DNA of 64,000 nucleotides from contig NZ_KE386496.1 in assembly GCF_000427445.1 (NCBI RefSeq), forward strand, positions 3,636,004-3,700,003. Reading direction: 5' to 3'. Positions 40,383 through 49,296 of this stretch are shown here, in pieces. The DNA comes from Methylocapsa acidiphila B2 (lineage in GTDB: Bacteria; Pseudomonadota; Alphaproteobacteria; Rhizobiales; Beijerinckiaceae). A model generated the notes under the pieces. It was given only the letters and a program-made list of their open reading frames with translations. It did not search any database and was not told the origin of the DNA. A program made the position numbers and the translations under genes. Each line of letters opens with the position of its first letter. Position 1 is the stretch's first letter.

Positions 40383-41405
40383 ATGTCCGATCGCTCCCCG
40401 ATTTGCGCGAGCATTCTGCACATGCTTCCGCAAGTCCTAGATCAGCGGGATGACGTGCTTGCCTTGACGTACCGGCGGGCGGGTCTTGATAGCCCGTCGG
40501 ATGGGGGACGGTGCGAATTTGTCACGAGGGCGCAGGTGCTCACCGCATTCAGCGTCTCCGGGCGGTTTCTCGGCGACGACGCTTTTTCCCTGACTTGCGC
40601 GCAAGCCGCCGACCCCGCCCGTCTCGGCTTGATCGGGCGCACGCTCATGTCCGGAGCGACCTTGCGCGAATGCTTGCAGAATCACGCGCGCGCCGTGCCT
40701 TCGTTCATGGCCGGCTCGGACGTCAAGCTCGTCGTTCAAGGCGAACAGGCTATATGGAGTCATTGTCTCGTCGGCAGCGATCCGGACGCCGCGCGGTTTT
40801 TATATGAGGCGGTGTTCTTTTTCGTTGTCCGGATGATCCGTTCGCTGGTTGGCTCGGAATGGGCGCCGAGCCTTATTGAGTTTCCGCATCGTCCTCCGCC
40901 AAAGACGCAGCGAATTGAGGAATTCTTCTTGGCTCCTGTCAAATTCGGAGTCGGGAAAGCTGCCGTCATCAAATTTCCGGCGGCCGACCTTGAGTCGAGA
41001 ATCAGCAAATTCCAATTTGAACAGCCTCACGATTGGACGTCGTCCGAACTGGCGAGGCGCAAGCTCGACTTGTTTTGCGTGGATGACGCGGTGCTCGTTC
41101 AATCGATTCAGCGCATCATTGACGTGATGACGGCGACCGGAAAAATATCTCTGCCCGCCGCGGCTCGAACGCTCGGCATGTCGGTCCGGAGCGTGCAGCG
41201 CCGTCTTTCGATGCTGGGCACAAGCTTTGAAGAGCTAACCGATCTGCGGCGGCGCAAACGCGCGATCGAAATGCTCGAAAATCCGGCTCTTCGCATAGCT
41301 GACGTCGCTCTGGCGCTCGGATATTCCGACTCGGCCCATTTCATCCGGGCCTTCTATCGGTGGCATGGCTTATCGCCCACCAAATTCAAATCTCGATCGC
41401 TTTGA
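40383..41405 (+). CDS. AraC-family regulator with Arabinose_bd-type sensor
   Basis: I start at ATG 40383 (MSDRSPICASILHMLPQVLDQ), giving 340 residues, the normal size of OruR/Arabinose_bd AraC proteins. The N-terminal domain (about 1-190) carries the pattern GLIGRTLMSGATLRECLQNHAR. The C-terminal double helix-turn-helix (about 250-338) has LPAAARTLGMSVRSVQRRL and the classic second helix IADVALALGYSDSAHFIRAF. The ligand is unknown. Its divergent position suggests control of the HdeA-like operon. This is inference. Confidence 0.87.
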   Translation: MSDRSPICASILHMLPQVLDQRDDVLALTYRRAGLDSPSDGGRCEFVTRAQVLTAFSVSGRFLGDDAFSLTCAQAADPARLGLIGRTLMSGATLRECLQNHARAVPSFMAGSDVKLVVQGEQAIWSHCLVGSDPDAARFLYEAVFFFVVRMIRSLVGSEWAPSLIEFPHRPPPKTQRIEEFFLAPVKFGVGKAAVIKFPAADLESRISKFQFEQPHDWTSSELARRKLDLFCVDDAVLVQSIQRIIDVMTATGKISLPAAARTLGMSVRSVQRRLSMLGTSFEELTDLRRRKRAIEMLENPALRIADVALALGYSDSAHFIRAFYRWHGLSPTKFKSRSL

Positions 41406-41583
41406 TCTTGCCTCCTTCGCCCGCGGCTTCGTTTTTTGCCCCGCTTTGGTCGATCAGGCGCGCCGCTCGGTCTCTTAAAGCCCAGCTTTGCCAGAAGGGA
41501 CGCGCCGACGCAGCCGCGCCGGCCTGGCCTCCCCGCGCCGGTTGTCCTTCCCTTGACCGTCCGCCCCTGCTATTTCGCAGGCC

Positions 41584-43389
41584 ATGACAACGCATCCCCT
41601 CGAAAATATCCGCAATTTCTCCATCGTCGCCCATATCGACCACGGCAAGTCGACCCTTGCCGACCGCCTGATCCAGGCGACGGGGACGGTCGCCGCGCGC
41701 GATATGGTCGAGCAGGTGCTCGATTCGATGGACATTGAGCGTGAGCGCGGCATCACGATCAAGGCTCAGACGGTTCGTCTCGAATATAAGGCGCAGGACG
41801 GCAAGACCTATATTCTGAACCTCATGGACACGCCCGGCCATGTCGACTTCGCCTATGAGGTCTCGCGGTCGCTCGCCGCCTGCGAGGGCTCGCTGCTCGT
41901 CGTCGACGCGAGCCAGGGCGTCGAGGCGCAGACGCTCGCCAATGTCTATCACGCGCTCGACGCGGGCCATGAGATCGTGCCGGTCCTGAACAAGATCGAC
42001 CTGCCCGCCGCCGAGCCGGAGCGGATCAAGCAGCAGATCGAGGACGTGATCGGCCTCGACGCCTCCGAAGCCGTGCTGATTTCCGCCAAGACCGGGCTCG
42101 GCGTCGATCTCGTGCTCGAGGCGATCGTCAAGCGCCTGCCGGCGCCCAAGGGCGATGAGGCTGCGCCCTTGAAGGCGCTGCTCGTCGACTCTTGGTATGA
42201 CGCCTATCTCGGCGTCGTCGTGCTCGTGCGGATCATCGACGGCGTCATGAAGAAGGGCCAGAAGATCAAGATGATGGGCACGGACGCCCATTATGAGATC
42301 GACAAGATCGGCGTGTTCCGGCCCAAGATGCAGGACGTCGCGGCGCTTGGGCCCGGGGAGGTCGGCTTCATCACCGCCCAGATCAAGCAAGTGGCCGACA
42401 CCCGCGTCGGCGACACGATCACCGACGAGCGCAGATCCTGCGACGCGGCTCTGCCCGGCTTCAAGCCGGCCCAGCCTGTGGTCTTCTGCGGGCTCTTTCC
42501 GGTGGACGCCGCCGATTTCGACGATCTCCGCGCCGCCATGGGGCGGCTTCGGCTCAACGACGCGAGCTTCTCCTTCGAGATGGAAAGCTCGGCCGCGCTC
42601 GGATTCGGCTTTCGGTGCGGCTTTCTCGGCCTGTTGCATCTCGAAATCATTCAGGAGCGGCTCGAGCGCGAGTTCAACCTCGACCTCATCGCGACGGCGC
42701 CCTCGGTCGTCTACAAGATCATCCAGCGCGATGGCGAGACGATCGAATTGCATAATCCGGCCGACATGCCGGACCCGACCCGGATCGAGGAGATCCAGGA
42801 GCCGTGGATTCGCGCCACCATCCTGACGCCGGACGATTATCTCGGCGCGGTGTTGAAGCTTTGCCAGGAGCGGCGCGGCGTGCAGGTCGATCTGAACTAT
42901 GTCGGCAAGCGCGCCATGGCGACCTATGACCTGCCGCTCAACGAGGTGGTGTTCGATTTTTACGATCGGCTGAAATCGCTGTCCAAAGGCTACGCCAGCT
43001 TCGATTACAACATCACCGACTACAAGCCGGGCGATCTCGTCAAAATGTCGATCCTCGTCAACGCCGAGCCGGTCGACGCCCTCTCCATGCTGGTGCATCG
43101 CGATCGGGCCGACATGCGGGGCAGGGCGATGGTGGAGAAGCTGAAGGAGCTGATCCCGCCGCATATGTTCCAGATCCCGATTCAGGCGGCGATCGGCGGC
43201 AAGATCATCGCGCGCGAGACGGTGCGGGCCTTGCGCAAGGACGTGACGGCCAAATGCTATGGCGGCGACGCGACCCGCAAGCGCAAGCTGCTGGAGAAGC
43301 AGAAGGCCGGCAAGAAGAAGATGCGGCAATTCGGGAAAGTGGAGATCCCGCAGGAGGCCTTTATTGCGGCGTTGAAGATGGATGGGTGA
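41584..43389 (+). CDS. lepA: elongation factor 4 (LepA)
   Basis: The 601-residue translational GTPase has G1 [11 protein letters not shown]2 region RGITIKAQ, G3 DTPGHVDF and G4 NKIDLPAA. Later domains follow: [14 protein letters not shown] and the LepA-specific C-terminal domain ending in [18 protein letters not shown]. It binds stalled ribosomes and back-translocates or remodels them. Length and sequence are typical. Confidence 0.96.
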   Translation: MTTHPLENIRNFSIVAHIDHGKSTLADRLIQATGTVAARDMVEQVLDSMDIERERGITIKAQTVRLEYKAQDGKTYILNLMDTPGHVDFAYEVSRSLAACEGSLLVVDASQGVEAQTLANVYHALDAGHEIVPVLNKIDLPAAEPERIKQQIEDVIGLDASEAVLISAKTGLGVDLVLEAIVKRLPAPKGDEAAPLKALLVDSWYDAYLGVVVLVRIIDGVMKKGQKIKMMGTDAHYEIDKIGVFRPKMQDVAALGPGEVGFITAQIKQVADTRVGDTITDERRSCDAALPGFKPAQPVVFCGLFPVDAADFDDLRAAMGRLRLNDASFSFEMESSAALGFGFRCGFLGLLHLEIIQERLEREFNLDLIATAPSVVYKIIQRDGETIELHNPADMPDPTRIEEIQEPWIRATILTPDDYLGAVLKLCQERRGVQVDLNYVGKRAMATYDLPLNEVVFDFYDRLKSLSKGYASFDYNITDYKPGDLVKMSILVNAEPVDALSMLVHRDRADMRGRAMVEKLKELIPPHMFQIPIQAAIGGKIIARETVRALRKDVTAKCYGGDATRKRKLLEKQKAGKKKMRQFGKVEIPQEAFIAALKMDG

Positions 43390-43704
43390 GAAATTAGGGC
43401 GCGGCGCGGTTTGCCGTGTGCAATGTGGGAAATTGTCGGACCGCGAAGACCCGCAGCAAGCATGAGCGGTTGCGGCTCATTGAACTCCGGCGAATTTGGT
43501 CTATAACATTCTTGTGAATGACAGCCAGCGCCGACCCTGTAGGCGTGGCGCTGAATGATCAGCGGCTGATTTCACAACATAGGAAGGAAATTCTGAAATC
43601 GTCCGAAGGGCGGCGCGGGGAAAGTTCCGGCCGCCGACTTCGAACCCTTTGATGCGGCAAAAGATTGTTCCTTGCAGAATAACAAGCAAGTGGAGGAAAC
43701 GATC
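43390..43704. other. non-coding region downstream of lepA
   Basis: These 315 bases have no supportable gene. GGAGG just before 43705 is the ribosome binding site for the next gene. I see no clear terminator hairpin after lepA. Confidence 0.4.
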
Positions 43705-44229
43705 ATGTCGAAAGGCGGACGAATTCTATCCTACGCAGCGGCGCTGCTCGCTCCTGCTACAATATTGTTGGTCGCTTGGCCGATGCTCGCCAGAAATCTC
43801 TTCGCGAGAGGCTTTGGCGATGAGTCCTTCATGCCCCACGGGATGTGCTACTTGTGGGTGACGCAGCTCTATATGATGCATGTCGGCTCTGATCTCCTCA
43901 TCGGATTGTCCTATATAGCGATCTCGTCTACGCTCATCTATCTTATCTACCGCGCTCGCGAAGACATGCCCTTCTCGTGGATCTTCGTGGCCTTCGGCGT
44001 CTTCATCCTCGCCTGCGCCGCGACGCATTTCATGGAGGTCTGGACCATCTGGAATGCAACCTATTGGCTCGCCGGCTATATCAAGCTTTTGGCTGCGGCC
44101 GCCTCGGTCGCGACTGCAATCGTCCTTCCCTTCCTTGTGCCGAAAGTGCTGGCGCTAATTAAAACCGTGAAGCGCTCGGAAGATGGAAGCGCCCAGCTGG
44201 GGCATGGCCAGCCTAGTATGGCGGAATAA
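43705..44229 (+). CDS. stand-alone ethylene-receptor-like (ETR1 N-terminal type) membrane domain
   Basis: GGAGGAAACGATC before ATG 43705 (MSKGGRILSYAAALL) gives 174 residues. After an N-terminal helix comes PHGMCYLW, then three helices matching the ethylene-binding domain of ETR1 and cyanobacterial receptors. D63 (GSDLLIGLSY), C104 and H108 (CAATH) correspond to ETR1 D25, C65 and H69, which hold Cu(I) and ethylene. EVWTIWNATYWLAGYIKLLAAAASV continues the conserved third helix. Bacterial relatives are normally fused to a GAF/histidine kinase; here the protein stops after a short tail (VKRSEDG...). No kinase is adjacent. It could be an orphan sensor module or a different small-ligand/copper membrane protein. 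Confidence 0.8.
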   Translation: MSKGGRILSYAAALLAPATILLVAWPMLARNLFARGFGDESFMPHGMCYLWVTQLYMMHVGSDLLIGLSYIAISSTLIYLIYRAREDMPFSWIFVAFGVFILACAATHFMEVWTIWNATYWLAGYIKLLAAAASVATAIVLPFLVPKVLALIKTVKRSEDGSAQLGHGQPSMAE

Positions 44230-44236
44230 ATTGGCG

Positions 44237-44267
44237 GGAGGCCGAGCCGCAAAAGGAGTCGGCCTCC
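44237..44267 (+). terminator. hairpin after the ethylene-domain gene
   Basis: Arms GGAGGCCGA (44237-44245) and TCGGCCTCC (44259-44267) enclose a 13-base loop, 8 bases after the stop. Only a weak T-rich stretch (ACTTTCGGCTTT) follows. Confidence 0.55.
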
Positions 44268-44373
44268 ACTTTCGGCTTTCCCGGACGCCGAGTTTCGACG
44301 CGACTTCAGCGCAAGCTTTTGGAAGCAAGGTCGAGTATCTGCGTTGAAAGCCTCTCCGCATGACTGACCGTGG

Positions 44374-45063
44374 CTATCGCCCGCGCTTTTTCAGCGTATC
44401 GATCAGAAGCTTGGCGGTCGGGCCGGAGGAGGCCGGATTCTGGCCAGTGATCAGCTGGCCGTCGGCGACCGTGTGAACGTCCCAGTTCTTGACCTTGGAA
44501 AAAATGGCGCCGAGGCTTATGAGCTCATCCTCGACAAGGAAGGGCACGATTTTCGTCAATCCGACCGCGTCTTCCTCGCCATTGGTGAAACCGGTCACGG
44601 TCTTGCCGGCGACGAGCGGCTTGCCGTCCGGGGTCTTGACGTGGCGCAGAACTCCGGGAGCGTGGCAAACCAGCGCGAAGGTCTTGCCGGCGGCCAGGAA
44701 GGATTGGATCAGCTTGATCGAGCTCGCGTCTTCGGCGAGATCCCACATCGGCCCATGACCGCCAGGGTAGAAGACGGTGTCATAGTCTTCCTGCTTGACG
44801 CTATCGAGGCGCACGGTTCTGTCGAGCTGGGCTTCGGCGTTGGCGTCCTTCTCGAACCGCCGGGTGATGTCGGTCTGGAAGTTCGGCTCATTGCTTTTGG
44901 GATCGAGCGGCGGGCGGCCGCCCTTGGGAGATGCAAGGGTGATCTCGGCCCCAACATCCTTGAAGACGTAGTAGGGCGCCGCCAATTCCTCCAGCCAGAA
45001 GCCGGTCTTGCGGCCCGTGTCGCCGAGCTGGTCGTGGGAGGTGAGAACCATCAACACTTTCAT
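44374..45063 (-). CDS. DJ-1/PfpI superfamily protein (Hsp31-like)
   Basis: AGGAG seven bases before ATG 45061-45063 selects MKVLMVLTSHDQLG (229 residues). The nucleophile elbow ALVCHAPGVL carries the reactive cysteine with a following histidine, as in Hsp31/YDR533c-type proteins. GGHGPMWDL is the conserved oxyanion strand. Members act as glyoxalase III, deglycase or holding chaperones; which applies cannot be decided from sequence. It is transcribed alone. Confidence 0.85.
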   Translation of the reverse strand: MKVLMVLTSHDQLGDTGRKTGFWLEELAAPYYVFKDVGAEITLASPKGGRPPLDPKSNEPNFQTDITRRFEKDANAEAQLDRTVRLDSVKQEDYDTVFYPGGHGPMWDLAEDASSIKLIQSFLAAGKTFALVCHAPGVLRHVKTPDGKPLVAGKTVTGFTNGEEDAVGLTKIVPFLVEDELISLGAIFSKVKNWDVHTVADGQLITGQNPASSGPTAKLLIDTLKKRGR

Positions 45064-45212
45064 GATCCGCTCCTGTCCGTGGTCTTTTGAAGCGTGGCCC
45101 AGAGGGCTGTGCTGGATCATGATGATTTAGAGCGGGATCGGCGTAAGTTTAGGCAATCTGCGGGAACTCGATTGCGTTTAACCTCGGCTGGATCGACACA
45201 AAAAATTCTTCT

Positions 45213-45941
45213 TCAAAGAAAGTTTCTGGGCCAGATCATCGTGCGCCACATATGTGCGACGGGGGAATTGTCGAAGCCCAAGCCTTCCTTCGGCTGGCGG
45301 AAATGGCGTCCGATAATGTCGGAGAAGACCTGGAGATCGACCTTGGCGTCGGGATCAAAGGCGTAGAGATCATTGAGCGTGATGAGCCGCGCCTTGCCGT
45401 ACCATTTGTGGTTGCGCGCATAATCGTAATCGGCCCGAATATAGGGCTCCGGCTGATAATCTTCCCCGAAAAGCTCGATATAGGACTTCGGATATTCATA
45501 GCCGACTGATGCGTCGGGGAAGAAGCGCAGCGCCTGATGGTAGCGCACCGCAAAGGCGACTTCTTCGTCCACATAGGGTTCGATGAGCTGCGCGCCCCAA
45601 TAGCCGTGGTCGCTGCCGATCAACCCGCCGAGCGCGATGTCATGGAGGAGGCAGGCGAGCACGTCTTTCTCGCCCGCGCCGGACTTTAGGGCGAGGGTTG
45701 CGCTCTGCAGCAGGTGATTGACGGTGTGCGGATGGATCCTCTTCTCGAAGAATTCGAGCAATGTAGGCGCGTCCGACATTTTCGACAGGGCGGGGTCTTC
45801 CCCCATCACCACCTTGGGCTTGGGCGGCTTCCGCGTGGGGAGAATGGCGTCGAATTTGGTCAGATGATCCGGCTCGCCGATGGTCGCGATCGCCGGCTTA
45901 ATCGCAATTCTTTCGGGGAAGGCGTCAGGTCGATCGTCCAT
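45213..45941 (-). CDS. HD-domain protein (phosphohydrolase-like)
   Basis: The 242-residue protein has the HD metal pattern: a histidine in HPHTVNHLLQSATLA, the HD pair in LACLLHDIALGG, and later HGYWGAQLIEPYV and RYHQALRF. The C-terminal half is rich in aromatic residues (YIRADYDYARNHKWYG). It resembles uncharacterised HD/myo-inositol-oxygenase-like hydrolases of Proteobacteria. It lies downstream of livF on the same strand (87-base gap) and might be read from that operon. Substrate unknown. Confidence 0.75.
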   Translation of the reverse strand: MDDRPDAFPERIAIKPAIATIGEPDHLTKFDAILPTRKPPKPKVVMGEDPALSKMSDAPTLLEFFEKRIHPHTVNHLLQSATLALKSGAGEKDVLACLLHDIALGGLIGSDHGYWGAQLIEPYVDEEVAFAVRYHQALRFFPDASVGYEYPKSYIELFGEDYQPEPYIRADYDYARNHKWYGKARLITLNDLYAFDPDAKVDLQVFSDIIGRHFRQPKEGLGFDNSPVAHMWRTMIWPRNFL

Positions 45942-46028
45942 CGCAAAACTCTCGTTCCCGGCTGAAGCCTGTTTGTGATGCGCAGATAGGCGCCCTCGTC
46001 CGGCGCGGCAAGCGCGGCGTCGGGCGGT

Positions 46029-46751
46029 TTATCCGCCGAGATAGGCGTCGGCGATCTCTGGTCGCGCGAGCAATTCACGGCCGGGGCCTTCGATCGAAAC
46101 CTTCCCGGTCTCGAGCACATAGGCGTAATCGGCGAGCTCGAGCGCGGCATGGGCGTTTTGCTCGACCAGCAAGATGGTCCGGCCTTCCGCCTTGAGCGCC
46201 GCGATGGCGCGAAAAATTTCGTCCACGAAGAGCGGCGCGAGCCCCATTGAGGGCTCGTCGAGCAGAAGGAGCTTCGGATCGGCCATCAGCGCGCGTGCGA
46301 TGGCGAGCATTTGCTGCTCGCCGCCGGAGAGGAGCCCGGCCCTTTGGCGCATGCGTTCGGCGAGGCGGGGAAAGCGGGCGAGCGCGCCTTCGCGCCTTCG
46401 CGCCGTCTCGGCCTTGCTCGGCGACAGATAGGCGCCCATCGCAAGATTTTCGGAAACCGTCATCTCGCCAAAAATCTGGCGGCCTTCCGGCGCATGGGCA
46501 ATTCCGGCCCGGGCGATGCGATGCGCCGGCTTATTGGCGAGATCGGTTCTCTCGAAGAGCACCGCGCCCCGGCGCGCGCGAATGAGGCCGGACAGGCCGC
46601 GCAGGACCGTGGTTTTGCCGGCGCCATTCGCCCCGATCAGGCAGACGATCGCGCCCTCGGGAACGGACAGGTCGAGGCCCTCGACCACGGTGCTGCGGCC
46701 ATAGCCGAGCTCGAGCCCGCGAACCTCCAAAAGCGCGCCGTTCATGCTCAT
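46029..46751 (-). CDS. livF: Liv-type ABC transporter ATPase (LivF)
   Basis: The 240-residue ATPase has Walker A GANGAGKTT near 40, signature LLSGGEQQMLAIARAL, and Walker B LLLDEPSMGLAP, the LivF hallmark. It starts inside the end of livG (4-base overlap). It is one of the two cytoplasmic ATPases of a branched-chain amino acid (or related amide) importer. Confidence 0.93.
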   Translation of the reverse strand: MSMNGALLEVRGLELGYGRSTVVEGLDLSVPEGAIVCLIGANGAGKTTVLRGLSGLIRARRGAVLFERTDLANKPAHRIARAGIAHAPEGRQIFGEMTVSENLAMGAYLSPSKAETARRREGALARFPRLAERMRQRAGLLSGGEQQMLAIARALMADPKLLLLDEPSMGLAPLFVDEIFRAIAALKAEGRTILLVEQNAHAALELADYAYVLETGKVSIEGPGRELLARPEIADAYLGG

Positions 46752-47536
46752 GGCGAGGCCAGGGCGTGCGCGCTCTCGGCGCCGAGATAGGCCTCGATCA
46801 CTTGGCGATCGGCGCGGATCTCGCGCGGCGCGCCCTCGGCGATCTTGCGGCCGAAATTCAAAACGGTGATCTTGTCGCAGAGGCGCATCACGAGTCCCAT
46901 GTCATGCTCGACGAGCAGCACTGTGACGCCCCGCGCCTTCACGCGCTGCAGCAGCTCGGAGAGCGCCCGGGTCTCGGCCGGGTTCATGCCGGCGGCGGGC
47001 TCGTCGAGCAGGAGGAGCTTCGGCGCGGCGGCGAGCGCGCGGGCGATTTCCACGCGACGCTGATCGCCATAGGAAAGCTCCCCGGCGCGGCGGCGCGCGA
47101 CGGCGGCGAGTCCGACGAAATCGAGCAGCGCGCGGGCCTCTGTCACGGCGTCCCGCTCGACCCGGCGGGTTTTGTCCGGACGCAGGAGAATCTCGAAGAG
47201 CGAGCCTTTGAGGCGCGTGTGCATTCCAGCGAGGATATTCTCCAGGGCCGTCATCTCGCCGAAGAGGCGGATGTTCTGAAATGTGCGGGCGAGCCCGCGC
47301 CGCACCCTTGCATAAGGCGGCAGACCCTCAACCGGCGCGCCGTCGAGACGAATTTCGCCCGCACTGCGCCGAACCGCGCCGGCGATCAGGTTGAAGGCCG
47401 TGGTCTTGCCGGCGCCATTGGGGCCGATCAGCCCGTGGATGGCGCCGGCCTCGACCGTGAGATCGAGACGGTCAACCGCGGTGAGGCCTCCGAACCGGAC
47501 GCTGAGGCCGGAGATTTGGAGAAGCGGCCGGGTCAC
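46748..47536 (-). CDS. livG: Liv-type ABC transporter ATPase (LivG)
   Basis: The 262-residue ATPase has Walker A GPNGAGKTT near 39, signature ELSYGDQRRVEIARAL, and Walker B LLLDEPAAGMNP, typical of LivG. It overlaps livM by 4 bases. The C-terminus is EVIEAYLG-like (QVIEAYLGAES), as in the family. Confidence 0.93.
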   Translation of the reverse strand: MTRPLLQISGLSVRFGGLTAVDRLDLTVEAGAIHGLIGPNGAGKTTAFNLIAGAVRRSAGEIRLDGAPVEGLPPYARVRRGLARTFQNIRLFGEMTALENILAGMHTRLKGSLFEILLRPDKTRRVERDAVTEARALLDFVGLAAVARRRAGELSYGDQRRVEIARALAAAPKLLLLDEPAAGMNPAETRALSELLQRVKARGVTVLLVEHDMGLVMRLCDKITVLNFGRKIAEGAPREIRADRQVIEAYLGAESAHALASP

Positions 47537-48378
47537 GCCTTGGCTCCGATGCGGCCAATGGGCCAGACGAGCAGGCCATGCGGCATGAAGAGGACCGCGA
47601 AGACGATGATCAATCCGTTCACGACAAGCCGATAGTCGTGCAGCGGCCGCAACAGCTCCGGCAGAAGAGTCAGGATGAAGGCGCCGATCACGGGGCCGAA
47701 GGGCGAGCCTATGCCGCCGAGCAGGGCGAAGCTAAGGATCGTCACGGCGGCGTCGAAGCCATATTCGTTCGGGCTGATGAAGGAGGAAATATGCGCGTTG
47801 AGCGCGCCGGCGAGGCCCGCGAGCATGGCCGAGGCGACGAGCGCCGCCATCTTATAGGCCGGCAGATCGATCCCGCTCGCGCTCGCCGCGATCTCGTCTT
47901 CCCGGATCGCCTCCATGGCGCGGCCGATGCGGGAGCGGCAAATCAGCGTGAAGGCGACGAGCGCGAGGGCGAGGCAGGCGAAGATCAGAGGCAGGCCGGC
48001 TTTCTCTGGAATGCCGGAGAGGCCGAGGGCGCCGCCGGTCAGGTCGGATTCGACGAGAACGACGCGCAGGATCTCGCCGAGGCTCACCGTCGCCAGCGCG
48101 AGATAGACGCCGGAGAGACGCAAGGTCGGCGCGCCGATGACGAGCGCGACGGCCGCCGGAACCAGCATGGAGGCGGCGATGACTGCGGGAAACGGGGCGT
48201 CGAGCTTCAGAGTCAGCAGGGCTGAAGCATAGGCGCCAAGGCCCATGAAAGCCGCCTGGCCGAGGGACAATTGGCCGATGGCGAGAACGACATACATGCT
48301 CAGCGCCAAAAGCCCGTTGACGCCGAGCGAAGCGAGGAGGTTCTGATAGGTCCAGAGGAAGTCGTCGATTTGCGCCAT
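47533..48378 (-). CDS. livM: Liv-type ABC permease (LivM)
   Basis: I start at ATG 48376-48378 (MAQIDDFLWTYQNLLASL), one base after the livH stop, giving 281 residues. About eight to nine hydrophobic helices are seen. The permease motif AIREDEIAASASGID, facing the ATPase, is clear. The longer frame to 48486 lies within livH and is not used. Confidence 0.92.
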   Translation of the reverse strand: MAQIDDFLWTYQNLLASLGVNGLLALSMYVVLAIGQLSLGQAAFMGLGAYASALLTLKLDAPFPAVIAASMLVPAAVALVIGAPTLRLSGVYLALATVSLGEILRVVLVESDLTGGALGLSGIPEKAGLPLIFACLALALVAFTLICRSRIGRAMEAIREDEIAASASGIDLPAYKMAALVASAMLAGLAGALNAHISSFISPNEYGFDAAVTILSFALLGGIGSPFGPVIGAFILTLLPELLRPLHDYRLVVNGLIIVFAVLFMPHGLLVWPIGRIGAKA

Positions 48379-48379
48379 G

Positions 48380-49258
48380 TCAGGCCCGCCTCGCGCCGGG
48401 ACGCCCGAACAAGCCTTGCGGCCGCACCCAGAGCGTGAGCACCAGGAGCAGGAATCCGACCGCCTCCTTATAGACAGAGGAGACATAGCCCGCCGTCAAC
48501 GCCTCGAGCACGCCGACGAGGAGACCCGCCGCGAGCGCGCCGCCAATATTGCCGAGTCCTCCCAGGATGATGATGGCGAAGCCCTTTAAGGTCATCGCCT
48601 CGCCCATGTAAGGGGCGATGGCGTTATATTCGAGCCCGATCAGCACGCCGGCCGCGCCGCCGAGCGCGCCCGAGAGGAAGGACACGCGTCGCATGATCGC
48701 CTGCGTGTCGACGCCCATCAGCTCCGAGGCGTCGCTGTTCTCGGCGAGCGCGCGCATGGCGAGGCCGGTGCGGGTCGCGCCCATGAGGCTGACAAGGCCG
48801 AGCGAGAGCAAGACCGCCGTGCCGACGATCAGGATCTGTCCCACGGAAATCCGATAGGCTCCAAGCGCGAAGGCGCCATTGTCGAGGAGGCCGGCGGGGA
48901 AGCGGCGAATTTCCGAGCCGAGGAGGGCAGACATCGCGGAATAAAGAAAGAGCGTCGCGCCGAGGGTCACCATAAGGGAGGCGAGTTCCGGCGCGCGGGT
49001 CCGGCGCAACCGCGTCAGAAGCAGGAAATCCAGGACGACGGCGACGAGCCCGGCTAGGATCGCCGCTAGAGGCAGAGCCAGAGCGATCGGCGCGCCGGCG
49101 CCGGCCGCAAGCAAGGCGAGATAGGCGCCGACAGCGAAGTAAAAGCCATAGGTCAGGTTGACGACGCCAAGGACGCCGAACATCAAGGTCAGGCCCAATG
49201 CGAAAAGCGCATAGGCCGAGCCGGCGACGAGTCCGTTGATGATTTGCTGGCCGAGCAT
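48380..49258 (-). CDS. livH: Liv-type ABC permease (LivH)
   Basis: The 292-residue membrane protein begins MLGQQIINGLVAGSAYALFALGL, the standard LivH N-terminus. The cytoplasmic coupling helix region reads GLAMRALAENSDASELMGVD. It is tightly linked to livM and 38 bases downstream of the binding-protein gene. Confidence 0.93.
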   Translation of the reverse strand: MLGQQIINGLVAGSAYALFALGLTLMFGVLGVVNLTYGFYFAVGAYLALLAAGAGAPIALALPLAAILAGLVAVVLDFLLLTRLRRTRAPELASLMVTLGATLFLYSAMSALLGSEIRRFPAGLLDNGAFALGAYRISVGQILIVGTAVLLSLGLVSLMGATRTGLAMRALAENSDASELMGVDTQAIMRRVSFLSGALGGAAGVLIGLEYNAIAPYMGEAMTLKGFAIIILGGLGNIGGALAAGLLVGVLEALTAGYVSSVYKEAVGFLLLVLTLWVRPQGLFGRPGARRA

Positions 49259-49296
49259 GTCCGGTCTTGGCGCGAGAACTTTATCGTCTTGGTGGA

